The notes below the pieces were generated by a model, which was not told where the DNA came from, searched no databases, and was given only the letters and a program-made list of their open reading frames with translations. From positions 1 to 64,000 of the forward strand of contig JANQEL010000100.1 of NCBI GenBank assembly GCA_028278345.1: DNA of 64,000 nt, in the 5' to 3' direction. Within the stretch, counting starts at the first letter, position 1; each line of letters begins with the position of its first letter. Both the position numbers and the translations under genes were made by a program. Below are positions 7,255 to 16,579 of the stretch, in pieces. Source of the DNA: Myxococcota bacterium (GTDB taxonomy: Bacteria > Myxococcota_A > UBA9160 > UBA4427).

Positions 7255-10139
7255 CAGACTTTCTGGTTCTCGATCGACGACGATTCTTGAAGGGTGTCCT
7301 GGCCGGTGGTGCGAGCTTAACGCTGGGACTCAACAGCCTGGGATGCCGCGAAGAAACGGCTCCCGATGGTTCGCCCGTTCCCGAGCTCGCCGGGATCCCG
7401 ATTCCGCCCATGTACGGCGACTGGCGCGACGTGTATCGCGAGCGTTGGGCCTGGGACAAGGTGGTCCGTAGCAGCCACTGGGTGAACTGCTGGTACCAGG
7501 CGCACTGTGCGTGGAACGTCTACGTGAAGGATGGATTGGTCTGGCGTGAAGAGCAGGCAGCCGACTATCCGCAGATTCGCCCGGACGTTCCCGATTTCAA
7601 TCCGCGCGGTTGCCAGAAGGGGGCGTGCTTCAGCGAGCGTATGTACGACCCCGGGCGCGTTCGCTACCCGCTGAAACGCGCGGGTGAGCGGGGGTCGGGC
7701 CGCTGGAAGCGAATCTCCTGGGACGAAGCCCTCACCGAGATCGCCGAATCGATGGTCGACACGATCGTCGGAGAGGGCACCGATCGCATCATCTGGGACC
7801 AGGGCCCGGGGATCTCACTCGGCGCACAAACGGGTGGACAGAGCCGGCTCGGCACGTTGCTCGACAGTACGACTCTCGACATGAACACCGAGATCGGCGA
7901 CGGGCATCGGGGCGTCGCCGAGACCTTCGGCAAGATCCTCTTCGAGCGTTCGGCGGATGACTACTTCTTCTCCGACATGATCGTGTGTTGGGGATCGAAC
8001 CCCTACTACACGCAGATCCCGAACGCGCACTTCCTGACGGAGGCCCGCTACAACGGCGCCCAGATCGTGTGCATTACGCCCGATTTCAATCCGTCGTCGA
8101 TCCACGCCGACCTATGGGTGCCCGTGAAGCCCGGAGGCGACGCGGCGCTCGGTTTGTCGATCTGCCACGTCCTGATGGAAGAGGGGCTCGTCGATCGGGA
8201 TTTCGTCACTGAACAGACCGATCTCCCCCTCCTGGTCCGCGACGACACCGGACTCTTCCTGCGCAACTCTGACATGGAGAAGGGCGGGGACGAGGACGCC
8301 CTCTACCTGCTCGACAGCCAACGGGGTGCGATGCCGGCGCCTCGAGAGACCCTCGAGCTCGGCGATCTGCGTCCCGAGTTGGAAGGGCGCTCCGAGGTGA
8401 CGCTCCACGACGGAACACAGGTGGCGGTCCGAACGGTATATGCACGCCTGCGTGAGCATCTGGCGGACTACACACCGGAGAAGGCTTCGAAGCTCTGCGG
8501 AACCCCCGCAGCCGCGATTCGCGATCTCGCCCAGCGCTTCGCGAAGGCGAAGTCGGCCTGCATGGTCACGACCAGCAACTTCGGCAAGGCCTATCACGGC
8601 AACCTGACCGAACGCACCCAGGCGCTGGTCTACGCCATGACGGGAAACTACGGGAAGAAGGGCAGCGGCTTCGTGGGCTTCCCCTTCCTGACCCAGGATG
8701 GTCTTGAGAAGTTCGTCGCCGGCGCGTTCGGTGAGCCCGCCCTGAAAGCGCTCGGAGAGATGCGGGAGGTCGAGGACGCCCGCTTGAAGGCCAAGGGGTA
8801 CACCGATGAGATGATCATCTACGAACACAGCCGGTCATCGTTCGCTTCGGGTTCCAGCACATCCGGCGCGATGTTCTGGTACGTGCACGGTGGTCTGGTC
8901 GAAGCCAGTAATCACCTCGAGAAGTGGGACCCCTACCTCAAGCGACCCATAAAGGAGGTGTTGCAAGAGTCTCTCGACAAGAACTGGCAGTACGTCTGGC
9001 CCAGGCCGGGGAACGATCCCCGCGTGATGTTCTCGCTGGTGAGCAACCCACTGCGACGCATCCGCAGCTATCCACTCCTGCTCGAGCACCTGTGGCCCAA
9101 GCTCAGGACGGTGGTCACGATCGACTGGCGCATGACGTCGACAGGCCAGTGGTCCGACTATGTGCTGCCGGCCGCGGCCTGGTACGAGCGCGACGAGCAC
9201 AAGTGGGTGACCCCGCTCATGCCGTTCATCCACGCCGGCGAAAAGGCCACCAGCTTCTACGAGGCGAAGTCGGATTGGGAGATCATGTCGCGCCTCACCG
9301 AAGCCATCGACAAGGTCGCGGCAGCGTGGGGGATCAAGACGTTCAAGGATCGACACGGAGGTGAACGGTCTTTCGAAGGGCTGTTGGACGCTTTCTCGTC
9401 CGGTGGCACCTACGGACACGAGGACGACAGCAAGGTCGCCGGCCGGATGGTCGAACTCTCGTCGAATCTCGAAGGGGTCGAGTGGGAGGATCTCAAGAAG
9501 AAGGGCTGGGCCCGCTTCACCGGTATCGGAGAAAGCCTCGCGTCGATCGGAAACCAGGCTGATGTCGCGGCGGACGACACCATCACACCGCTCACCTACC
9601 ACGTGAACGACAAGAAGCCCTATCCCACGCTCTCGCGCCGCATGCAGTTCTATCTCGACCAGGAGCTCTATCTCGAGATGGGCGAGGCGCTACCGACCCA
9701 CAAGGAGCCGCCGCTGGCGGGGGGCGACTACCCGCTGATCCTCACCGGTGGTCACACCAGGTGGAGCATCCACTCGGCTTGGCGCGACGACAAGCTGATG
9801 CTTCAGCTGCAACGAGGCGAGCCCGCGATGTGGATGAGCGCCGAGGACGCCGAAGCACGCGGAATCGCCGATGGCGCCCGGGTGAAGGTCTACAACGATC
9901 TCGACGACTTCGAGATCATCGCGAAGGTGGCGCCGGCCGTGCGGCCGGGCGAGGTCATCGTCTACCACGCGTGGGAGAACTTCCAGTTCAAGGGGCAGAA
10001 GGGGTTCCAGAATCTCATCCCGTCGCCGCTCAACCCCGTCGAGCTCGCGGGCGGGCAGTTCCACTTCCGTCCGATGGGGATCTGCATGCAACCGAGCCAC
10101 ACCGATCGCGACACGCGAGTGCAGGTCGCTCTCGCATGA
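7251..10139 (+). CDS. Type II DMSO-reductase family molybdopterin dehydrogenase, catalytic (alpha) subunit
   Basis: A 962-aa molybdo-bis(pyranopterin guanine dinucleotide) enzyme related to ethylbenzene dehydrogenase, steroid C25 dehydrogenase, dimethylsulfide dehydrogenase and selenate/chlorate reductases. ATG 7251 overlaps the beta stop (ATGA) behind GGAGG. The N-terminus has a Tat signal, DRRRFLKGVLAGGASL, so the complex is periplasmic. The [4Fe-4S] site has the type II pattern with His76, Cys80, Cys86 and Cys121; the 34-residue spacing between the last two cysteines matches NarG. An Asp in the TEIGDGHRG segment is my candidate molybdenum ligand. Family is firm; the hydrocarbon-hydroxylating direction is inferred from the catabolic context and the gamma subunit, and substrate cannot be read by eye. 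Confidence 0.9.
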   Translation: MTDFLVLDRRRFLKGVLAGGASLTLGLNSLGCREETAPDGSPVPELAGIPIPPMYGDWRDVYRERWAWDKVVRSSHWVNCWYQAHCAWNVYVKDGLVWREEQAADYPQIRPDVPDFNPRGCQKGACFSERMYDPGRVRYPLKRAGERGSGRWKRISWDEALTEIAESMVDTIVGEGTDRIIWDQGPGISLGAQTGGQSRLGTLLDSTTLDMNTEIGDGHRGVAETFGKILFERSADDYFFSDMIVCWGSNPYYTQIPNAHFLTEARYNGAQIVCITPDFNPSSIHADLWVPVKPGGDAALGLSICHVLMEEGLVDRDFVTEQTDLPLLVRDDTGLFLRNSDMEKGGDEDALYLLDSQRGAMPAPRETLELGDLRPELEGRSEVTLHDGTQVAVRTVYARLREHLADYTPEKASKLCGTPAAAIRDLAQRFAKAKSACMVTTSNFGKAYHGNLTERTQALVYAMTGNYGKKGSGFVGFPFLTQDGLEKFVAGAFGEPALKALGEMREVEDARLKAKGYTDEMIIYEHSRSSFASGSSTSGAMFWYVHGGLVEASNHLEKWDPYLKRPIKEVLQESLDKNWQYVWPRPGNDPRVMFSLVSNPLRRIRSYPLLLEHLWPKLRTVVTIDWRMTSTGQWSDYVLPAAAWYERDEHKWVTPLMPFIHAGEKATSFYEAKSDWEIMSRLTEAIDKVAAAWGIKTFKDRHGGERSFEGLLDAFSSGGTYGHEDDSKVAGRMVELSSNLEGVEWEDLKKKGWARFTGIGESLASIGNQADVAADDTITPLTYHVNDKKPYPTLSRRMQFYLDQELYLEMGEALPTHKEPPLAGGDYPLILTGGHTRWSIHSAWRDDKLMLQLQRGEPAMWMSAEDAEARGIADGARVKVYNDLDDFEIIAKVAPAVRPGEVIVYHAWENFQFKGQKGFQNLIPSPLNPVELAGGQFHFRPMGICMQPSHTDRDTRVQVALA

Positions 10140-10768
10140 CGGCCGAGACGCTCGAAGGACTCACGGGTGCGGCCGAACTCGACGCGGCCCGGCGCAGCCA
10201 GGCGTTCAGTCTCGTCGCTCGAGCCCTTGGATATCCAGAGGGCCCGATGCTGGAGGACATCTGCGAGGGCCGTATCGCCGAAGCGCTCGAGGTGACCCTC
10301 GGCTCGCAGATCGATCCGCCGCTGGACGCCGAAGCGCTGCGCGATGGACTCGAAGACGACGAACTCGCCATCGAGTACACGCGGCTCTTCGACGTCGGGG
10401 TCTCGGGACCGCCGTGTGCCCTGCACGACGGGATTTGGGCGACCGACCGCATGAAGACGATGGAGGAGGTGCTGCGCTTCTACCATCACTTCGGGTTGAA
10501 CCTGGATCAGGATCGGCACGAGCTTCCAGACCACCTCGTCGCCGAGCTCGAGTTCCTGCACTACCTCGCCTTCCGCGAAGCGCAGGCACTGCAGGGTGGG
10601 GTCGACGCCGGTGCCTATCAGCGTGCCCAGCGCGACTTCGCGGAGCGGCATCCGGGCAGCTTCCTTCCGAAGCTGCGTGCGAAGCTCGAGGCCCACGATC
10701 CGCCGCGCTTCTACAGCGAGTTGTTTCGCATCATCGAGTCGCTCGTCGTCGAGACGGCGGGGGGGTGA
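10136..10768 (+). CDS. TorD/DmsD/NarJ-type molybdoenzyme assembly chaperone
   Basis: A 210-aa all-helical protein with start ATG 10136 overlapping the alpha stop (ATGA). Hallmarks of the TorD family are the EYTRLFDVG segment, PPCALHDGIW, and the helix DHLVAELEFLHYLAFREA. These proteins bind the Tat signal of the apo-catalytic subunit and hold it until cofactor insertion and partner assembly are complete; the equivalent gene is ddhD/ebdD in related operons. Operon position directly after the alpha subunit supports a dedicated chaperone. It ends in a run of seven G before its TGA, where the reading frame of the next gene begins ambiguously. Confidence 0.88.
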   Translation: MTAETLEGLTGAAELDAARRSQAFSLVARALGYPEGPMLEDICEGRIAEALEVTLGSQIDPPLDAEALRDGLEDDELAIEYTRLFDVGVSGPPCALHDGIWATDRMKTMEEVLRFYHHFGLNLDQDRHELPDHLVAELEFLHYLAFREAQALQGGVDAGAYQRAQRDFAERHPGSFLPKLRAKLEAHDPPRFYSELFRIIESLVVETAGG

Positions 10769-11297
10769 GGGAATCCTCGGCACCGTCCGCCGCGCGCTGC
10801 ATGGTTCCCATGCGCTGACGGCGCTGGTCCTGGTGGCCAGCGGGCTGCTCATCTCCTATCCGGAGATGCGCGGGCGGCTGGTGGGCGGCTATGGCTCCCA
10901 GATCCTGGACGTGCACCTCTGGTTCGGCTGGGCCTACCTCGCCGTCGTGCTCTTGATTCCGCTGCTCGCTCCCACTGCACTCGCGCGAGACGTTCGCCAG
11001 CGGCTCGGACCGCCGGATCCCGCGCTCAGTTGGAAGAAGATCTACCTGGTGTGCACGTTGTTGGCCGCGACGCTGGTCACCGCGAGCGGCCTTCTTCTCT
11101 GGCTGGAACTTCGAGCCTCTTCGGCCGTGCAGGAAGCCGCGCTTCAGGTGCATCTCGGCGTCACCTGGTACCTGCTTGCATCCATACCCATGCACCTCGT
11201 TCTTGCGCGCCGCAAGATCGTTGCACGCACTCGAGAGATCCTGGGCATCGATCGCCCGGATGAGTTCTTCGAGATGTTCGACGAAGAAGAACCGTAG
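10764..11297 (+). CDS. Four-helix membrane cytochrome b (b561/FdhI-like), start uncertain
   Basis: About 175 residues forming four predicted transmembrane helices, with His at the helix ends: HGSHALT, DVHLWFGWAY, QVHLGVTWY and IPMHLVLAR. This matches di-heme cytochrome b subunits such as formate dehydrogenase or hydrogenase b-type anchors. It would take electrons from the periplasmic molybdoenzyme to the quinone pool, replacing a soluble cytochrome acceptor. No ATG, GTG or TTG lies in frame ahead of the first helix. A GTG at 10765 overlaps the chaperone stop but is out of frame by one base, and one extra G in the GGG following it would give a normal GTG start. Either a sequence error or frameshift, or a non-canonical start, must be invoked. 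Confidence 0.7.
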   Translation, partial: GEGILGTVRRALHGSHALTALVLVASGLLISYPEMRGRLVGGYGSQILDVHLWFGWAYLAVVLLIPLLAPTALARDVRQRLGPPDPALSWKKIYLVCTLLAATLVTASGLLLWLELRASSAVQEAALQVHLGVTWYLLASIPMHLVLARRKIVARTREILGIDRPDEFFEMFDEEEP

Positions 11298-11304
11298 GAG
11301 CCCC

Positions 11305-12690
11305 ATGGGCAGCGACATGACCGAATCGCCGCGGCCCGCGGAGCCGGAGCGGCTGACCCATTGGAGGCTTGCCGCCTTCTCCCTCCCCGCGATCCCGATC
11401 GCCGCGATCGGGATGCCTTTGCTCGTCCACGTCCCACCCTTCTACGCCAGCCAGCTGGACATGAGTCTCGGCGTGGTCGGCTTCGTCTTCATGATCGCGC
11501 GATTCTGGGACGTCTTTACCGATCCCGTGCTGGGCATCTTGTCGGACAAGTGGCAGACGCGCTGGGGTCGGCGCCGCCATTGGATCGTGCTCTCCGTCCC
11601 CATCATGCTGGTTTCGGTCCACATGATCTTCATGCCGCCCGGTCGTGTCAGCGGCATGTACCTGGGGTTCTGGCTCTTCGTGCTGTATGTAGGCTGGACT
11701 CTGCTTACGCTTTCGCACCAATCGTGGGGAGCGGAACTCTCCTCCGATTACCACGAGCGAAACCGGGTTCAGGGCATTCTTCAGAGTGGCAGCGTGCTGG
11801 GGTTCATCACCGTCCTCATCCTGCCGATCTTCATCGACTTCTATACGCCTGACGAGGGGGTCGAGGCCCGGCGAGTCGCCGCGATGGGATGGTTCATGAT
11901 CATCCTGTTGCCGATCAGCGTCTGTGTCGCGGTGTTGAGGGTCGGAGAACGCGAATCCGAACCCCAGGCACCCATCTCGTTCCGTACGGCGATCGGCGCG
12001 GTACTGCGCAACCAACCTCTGCGAATCGTGCTCGCGGCCGATCTCGGTCTGGGAATCGCGCTCGGGATGCACACGGGGACATTCCTCTTCCTGTGCACGC
12101 ACGTCCTTCAGCTCGACGAAATGTCCGGAGTCTTTCTGCTGGCGTACGTGGTTGCGGGTTTTCTGTTCATTCCGGTAGCGCTTCGCATCGCAGAACATTG
12201 GGAGAAACACAAGGCCGCCGCCAATCTGCTCCTGGCACACGGAATCGCAATGACACCGATCCTGTTCTTGCCGCCTGACCGGCCCGCCTTGACGTTTGCC
12301 TGCTACATGCTGTTCGGCCTGACCTCCATGTCCGGCTCGTTCCTCTTCCGCTCGATGATCGCGGATGTCGCCGACATGGATGCGATCGAAACCGGGCAGC
12401 AGAGGACCGGGCTCTACTACGCGATCGTCTCGCTTACCAGCAAGGCCGGCGGCGCGATCGCAATCTGGCTGTCCTACACGCTGCTCGCGGTGGTCGGGTT
12501 CGACCCGAACGCAGCGAACAGCGACGATGCGCTCCGGGGGCTGCGGTTGGTCTACTCACTACCGACCATCGTGTTCGGAATCGTCGCGTGGGTCGTCTTC
12601 CAGAGGTACACCCTCTCGGAGAAGGTCCAGTTGGAGAACCGCTCCATCCTTGAAGAGCGAACGATCACCCCCGATGTCGACGGTCCGTAG
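11305..12690 (+). CDS. MFS/GPH-type (MFS_2) membrane transporter
   Basis: A 461-aa integral membrane protein with about twelve hydrophobic segments. ATG 11305 (MGSDMTESP) follows TAGGAG that includes the stop of the cytochrome gene. The segment RFWDVFTDPVLGILSDKWQTRWGRRR is the diagnostic loop of the glycoside-pentoside-hexuronide (GPH) cation-symporter family, and residues further on (LSHQSWGAELSSDYHERNRVQ) match its second signature. Bacterial homologs next to lipid and steroid catabolism genes are common, so it may import the substrate of the dehydrogenase complex rather than a sugar; this is inference. It closes the rightward operon and converges on the SDR gene with only 33 bases between stops. 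Confidence 0.88.
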   Translation: MGSDMTESPRPAEPERLTHWRLAAFSLPAIPIAAIGMPLLVHVPPFYASQLDMSLGVVGFVFMIARFWDVFTDPVLGILSDKWQTRWGRRRHWIVLSVPIMLVSVHMIFMPPGRVSGMYLGFWLFVLYVGWTLLTLSHQSWGAELSSDYHERNRVQGILQSGSVLGFITVLILPIFIDFYTPDEGVEARRVAAMGWFMIILLPISVCVAVLRVGERESEPQAPISFRTAIGAVLRNQPLRIVLAADLGLGIALGMHTGTFLFLCTHVLQLDEMSGVFLLAYVVAGFLFIPVALRIAEHWEKHKAAANLLLAHGIAMTPILFLPPDRPALTFACYMLFGLTSMSGSFLFRSMIADVADMDAIETGQQRTGLYYAIVSLTSKAGGAIAIWLSYTLLAVVGFDPNAANSDDALRGLRLVYSLPTIVFGIVAWVVFQRYTLSEKVQLENRSILEERTITPDVDGP

Positions 12691-12723
12691 CAACCGGAAT
12701 CTCTTCGCGGAGTTCGTCGCCTC

Positions 12724-13557
12724 TCAGGCCTGGAGGTTCGTGATCCTTCGAATGATGGCGTCTGCCCACTTCGAAGGAAGGAACTTCGCGACCGCGATGA
12801 AGAGGACCGAGGGAAACGCAGGCACCGTGTATCGAGGCTTTCGACGCTCGGCGTACACGGCTTTGCGGATCGTGGCGACGACATCTTCCGGCTGGATCCC
12901 GTCCTTCACCAATTGCTCGTGCCATGTGAGGATCTTCTCGATGTCCTCGCGATAGAGATCCGACCCCTCGGCGTATCGCTCGAGCATCGCATCCTCTTCG
13001 ACGGAGAAATCCGTCTTCACCGCTCCCGGCGCGATGATCGTTACATCGATGCCCTGAGAGCGAAGCTCCAGACGCAGGGTCTTGCTGATGAGCTCGAGGG
13101 CATGTTTCGACGCGAAGTACGGCCCGAAGAATGCACCGTAGACGCTTCCCGCCACGGACGAAATGTTGATGACGTGACCGCGGGCCGCCTTTCGCAGGTA
13201 GGGCAGCGCGGCCCGGGTGACGCCGATCGTCCCGAACACGTTCGTGTCGAACAGGGCCCTCCAGTCGCCGAGGGGAACGAGTTCGATCGGACCCACCACG
13301 CTGTAGCCCGCGTTGTTGATCAGCACGTCGACCGGACCACCTTCGGTCGCTTCCGCAAACGCTGCATCGAGCTGCGCGAGGCTCTCATCGTCGGCGATAT
13401 CGCAACGAATGCCCTTGAACCCCGCGAGCTCTTTTTCGAGCAGCGCGAGGTTCTCTGCGTTCCGCGCGAGGCCGATCACTTCGTGCCCTTCGGCGCAGAA
13501 ACTGCGTGCGCAAGCGAGGCCGATCCCTGCTGTGGCTCCAGTGATGACGATACGCAT
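12724..13557 (-). CDS. Short-chain dehydrogenase/reductase
   Basis: A 277-aa classical SDR. Rossmann motif TGATAGIG at residues 7-14, NNAG, and catalytic Ser plus YFASK (Tyr and Lys of YxxxK) are all present, so it should be active with NAD(P)H. The C-terminal extension with hydrophobic PSVLFIAVAKFLPSKWADAI suggests membrane association, as in lipid-directed SDRs. It is last gene of the leftward ALDH-wax synthase-SDR operon, 12 bases after the acyltransferase stop, with AGGAGAG ahead of its ATG. Oxidation or reduction of a long-chain alcohol, aldehyde or steroid ketone is plausible from context; the substrate is not shown. Confidence 0.93.
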   Translation of the reverse strand: MRIVITGATAGIGLACARSFCAEGHEVIGLARNAENLALLEKELAGFKGIRCDIADDESLAQLDAAFAEATEGGPVDVLINNAGYSVVGPIELVPLGDWRALFDTNVFGTIGVTRAALPYLRKAARGHVINISSVAGSVYGAFFGPYFASKHALELISKTLRLELRSQGIDVTIIAPGAVKTDFSVEEDAMLERYAEGSDLYREDIEKILTWHEQLVKDGIQPEDVVATIRKAVYAERRKPRYTVPAFPSVLFIAVAKFLPSKWADAIIRRITNLQA

Positions 13558-13569
13558 GGTCTTTCTCTC

Positions 13570-15018
13570 CTACTCCGAACGGCTCTCGGTTTCCTCGAGG
13601 AACCGCTCACCCAATTCGGTGATCTCGTCGAACCCGGCCTGGAGACACTCCTCGAGCAGCTCGGGATCCGTCACCGCTGCGCGATCCACGTTGATGCCGA
13701 CACCGCAGCTTCCCGCGTAGCTGAAGAGCGTGACGTTGATCGCGGCACCCGCAGGTGGGCCGAATGGGATCATCTGATCGATCCGAGCGCCCGCGAGATA
13801 GGTCCAGCGGCGCGGTCCCGGAACGTTGCTCGCAGCGAAGTCGATCGAGGTCAGCATGCCCGCGACCATGCGGTCCATGATGCCGCCCGGCAGCCGGTTG
13901 AGCGTTCCCATCACTTCACCGAACGAGTTCAGTGCAGGCTCGCCACGAACTCCGAGAACACGCTCACGCAGGATGTTCAGGCGCCGACTTGGATCGCGTT
14001 CGGCGATCGGCACGAGGAAGCGCGAGGACACGAACTGGTTGCCGGCCTTTCGCCCTTCCTCGTCGTCACTCCGCACGTTGATGGGCATGGTCGCGTGTAG
14101 CTCCTGGACCGGTTCTCCCATCCGCTCGTGGTAGAGACGGAGCCCGCCGGTGATGGCGGTCAGGAATCCGTCGTTGAGCGTGCCGCCAAGGGCTTTCGAA
14201 CCCGCCTTCAGCTCTTCGAGGGGAATCGACAGGGCCCGCAAACCGAGCGCCATGCCACGATCCCGCATCAACGGGGACATCGGCTCTTCGATTGGTTCGG
14301 CGAGACGACCCAGGGATCCGATCCAGTCGCGAACGCGCCCGATGGCCTCGCCGGGAGCACGGGCGACGTCGCCCACGAGTGCGAGGGCTCCGCCGAGAAG
14401 GCGTCGCGTTTGATCGGTCCCCTGCCCGACGCGGTGCGTGATGGCCTCGCTCATCAATTCGCGATCCGTCAGCTGCGGTCGGGCCTCGCGTGATCGGGCT
14501 CGCATCGACGGTCGAGGCGCGAGGCTCGCCTGGCGATCCCGCGCCATCATGTTCTTCGTCATGCGGACCATCCCGACGCCATCCGAGATCGCGTGGTGGA
14601 GCTTCAGGATGACGCCGGCGCGCCCGCGCTCCATGCCGCCCACGAGGTAGATCTCCCAGAGCGGCCGGTCCTTGTCGAAGGCCTGCATCGCGACCGGTTG
14701 CGCGAGATCGAGCAGAGCACGCAGAGAACCATCGTCGCCGACATCGACTCTTCGCATGTGGAAGTCGAGATCGAATGCGGGGTCGTCCTCCCAGCGCGGT
14801 GGTCCAAGGCCCAGGGCATCCTGAACCACACGCTGACCGAAACGGGGCACCTCGCGAACCACCTCGCGGATGACCTCCTCGAAGCGCTTCTCGTCGGGCA
14901 TGCGATCCAGGATCCAGATCGTCAGGATCGTCGAGCGAAGGCGCGGGTCCTGCTCCACCGACCACATACCGGCGTCGAAGTCGCTCATGTAGTCGTCGTA
15001 GTGAAACGAATCGCCCAT
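13570..15018 (-). CDS. Wax ester synthase/diacylglycerol acyltransferase (WS/DGAT)
   Basis: A 482-aa bifunctional acyltransferase. The catalytic HHxxxDG motif is HHAISDG at residues 141-147. The family-typical acceptor region PLWEIYLVGG and the C-terminal SNVPGPRRWTYLAGARI block are also present. It transfers acyl groups from acyl-CoA to fatty alcohols or diacylglycerol to make storage wax esters or triacylglycerol at the membrane. The start ATG at 15018 follows GGGAGGAG. It lies between an aldehyde dehydrogenase and an SDR in one leftward operon, which fits handling of long-chain alcohols and aldehydes produced by hydroxylation of hydrocarbons. Confidence 0.95.
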   Translation of the reverse strand: MGDSFHYDDYMSDFDAGMWSVEQDPRLRSTILTIWILDRMPDEKRFEEVIREVVREVPRFGQRVVQDALGLGPPRWEDDPAFDLDFHMRRVDVGDDGSLRALLDLAQPVAMQAFDKDRPLWEIYLVGGMERGRAGVILKLHHAISDGVGMVRMTKNMMARDRQASLAPRPSMRARSREARPQLTDRELMSEAITHRVGQGTDQTRRLLGGALALVGDVARAPGEAIGRVRDWIGSLGRLAEPIEEPMSPLMRDRGMALGLRALSIPLEELKAGSKALGGTLNDGFLTAITGGLRLYHERMGEPVQELHATMPINVRSDDEEGRKAGNQFVSSRFLVPIAERDPSRRLNILRERVLGVRGEPALNSFGEVMGTLNRLPGGIMDRMVAGMLTSIDFAASNVPGPRRWTYLAGARIDQMIPFGPPAGAAINVTLFSYAGSCGVGINVDRAAVTDPELLEECLQAGFDEITELGERFLEETESRSE

Positions 15019-15030
15019 GGATGCTCCTCC

Positions 15031-16449
15031 CTATCCGCCGCTTTCTTTGCGAGCGATGTTGAGGATGCGCTGCTGGGTGAATTCGAGGAGCCCCTCCTGG
15101 CCGAGCTCGGTTCCGATGCCGGACTGCTTCGAGCCGGTGAAGGGGATCGCGGGGTCGACGTCGGCGTGCTGGTTCACCCAGACGGTGCCCGCATCGAGTC
15201 GCATAGCCAACTGGTGTGCATGCTCGGCGTCGCCAGACCACACGCTTCCGCCGAGACCGTGCGGGCAATCGTTGATGCGATCGAGGGCCTCGTTCGCATC
15301 CGAGTAGCGAATCACGGGGAGGATCGGGCCGAACTGCTCTTCATCCACGATGCGCGCCCCTTCGGCGACATCGCGCACGATCGTCGGCTCGATGAAGTAG
15401 CCGGGGCCTTCGGGGACGCCGCCTCCGGCGATCACCTTCCCCTTGTCCCGAGCGTCGGCGAGGATCGCCTGCACCTTCTCGTACTGCGCCCGGTTCTGGA
15501 GCGGGCCGAGTGCGACACCCTCTTCGGTGCCGGGGCCGAACTTCGTCTCCTTCGCAATCGCAGCGAGTTCATCGCAGAGTTCGTCGTAGATCGAGTCGTG
15601 GGCATAGAGGCGCTTCAGCGCGATGCAGATCTGGCCATTGTTGCGGAACGCGGCCGCGAAGAGTTCGGGAGCCACGACCTTCGGGTCGACGTCTCCGAGT
15701 ACGAGCGCAGCATCGTTGCCGCCCATCTCGAGGCTGACACGCTTGAGTGTCTCTGCCCCGCTGGCCATCACCTTGGCGCCCGTCGCGGAGCTGCCCGTGA
15801 ACGACACCTTCCGAACTCCGGGGTGGGAGGTGAGCGCTGCGCCCAGGTCGTTGTCGTCGGCGATGACGTTGAGCACGCCGGGAGGCAGGACGTCCTTGAC
15901 CAACTCGGCCAGCCGCAGGGTGGCGAGGGGTGTCGTGGGCGCCGGCTTCACGACCAGGGTGTTCCCGGCGAGGAGTGCGCCCGGCAGTTTGTACGCCAAC
16001 AGGATCAGCGGGTAGTTCCACGGGATGATCGCGGCCACGACACCCAACGGAGCACGATGCGATTCGACGCGGCGCTTCTCACTGTCCTCGAGGATTTCGA
16101 CGGGTAGATCCATCGAAGCGAGCCGCTTGGAGAAGACCGCGAAGCCGTGAACCTCCCCGATACCCTCGGCGAGGGGTTTGCCCTGTTCGCGCGTCAGGAT
16201 CGCGCCGAGTTCTTCGGCGTTCTCGGCGGCGATGTCGGAGATCCGTTCGATCGCGGCCCTGCGTTCCCCGATGGACGTTGCGGCCCAGGCCGGGAACGCG
16301 GCTCGGGCAGCCTCGACCGCCTCGTCGAGCTGAGACATGGAGGCGCGCGAGCAGGTTCCGGCGAGGGTCTCGGTCGCGGGATCGATCACGTCGAGGGACG
16401 CGGCTCCCGGTACCATCTTGCCGTTGATGAGCAGTTCGAAGCTGGGCAC
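15031..16449 (-). CDS. NAD(P)-dependent aldehyde dehydrogenase
   Basis: A 472-aa ALDH-superfamily enzyme. The GTG at 16449 (MPSFELLINGK) is preceded by CAGGAGAT and aligns with the usual ALDH N-terminus; a longer frame reaches into the promoter and is rejected. IIPWNYPL binds cofactor, FTGSSATG is the Rossmann loop, and the catalytic pair is Glu in LEMGGND and Cys in NNGQICIALKR. It oxidises aldehydes to acids, here probably long-chain or terpenoid aldehydes from the neighbouring alcohol dehydrogenase. It heads the ALDH-WS/DGAT-SDR operon and is divergent from a Zn-ADH; the shared spacer holds a motif matching the putative TetR operator family. Confidence 0.93.
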   Translation of the reverse strand: MPSFELLINGKMVPGAASLDVIDPATETLAGTCSRASMSQLDEAVEAARAAFPAWAATSIGERRAAIERISDIAAENAEELGAILTREQGKPLAEGIGEVHGFAVFSKRLASMDLPVEILEDSEKRRVESHRAPLGVVAAIIPWNYPLILLAYKLPGALLAGNTLVVKPAPTTPLATLRLAELVKDVLPPGVLNVIADDNDLGAALTSHPGVRKVSFTGSSATGAKVMASGAETLKRVSLEMGGNDAALVLGDVDPKVVAPELFAAAFRNNGQICIALKRLYAHDSIYDELCDELAAIAKETKFGPGTEEGVALGPLQNRAQYEKVQAILADARDKGKVIAGGGVPEGPGYFIEPTIVRDVAEGARIVDEEQFGPILPVIRYSDANEALDRINDCPHGLGGSVWSGDAEHAHQLAMRLDAGTVWVNQHADVDPAIPFTGSKQSGIGTELGQEGLLEFTQQRILNIARKESGG

Positions 16450-16527
16450 GAGTATCTCCTGATCGGGGCCGCCACCGAGTGCTCGGCCGGCGGGATGAGT
16501 TGCGACGGGTATGAGTATCAAATAAGT

Positions 16528-16548
16528 TAGCCAGATAGCCAAATTCTT
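16528..16548 (+). promoter_or_regulatory. Shared 21-bp regulatory motif in ALDH/ADH divergent spacer
   Basis: The segment begins TAGCCAGATAGCC and continues AAATTCTT. It matches 17 of 21 positions of the segment at 17833-17853 before the surface-protein gene, and shares TAGCCAG with the palindrome at 2936. Two GCCA steps nine bases apart suggest dimer half-sites on one helix face. It sits between the divergent starts at 16449 and 16580, where a repressor would control both genes. A common TetR regulator is inferred. Confidence 0.5.
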
Positions 16549-16579
16549 GGATCACGCGACCGCCCGGGGAGGCCTCAAC

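Noticed and set aside
5549-10139. Interpretation as respiratory nitrate reductase NarGHJI
   Set aside because: A heme b gamma subunit is present, the alpha subunit has a Tat signal, and the beta subunit is about 343 aa rather than NarH length, all pointing to the periplasmic type II group.
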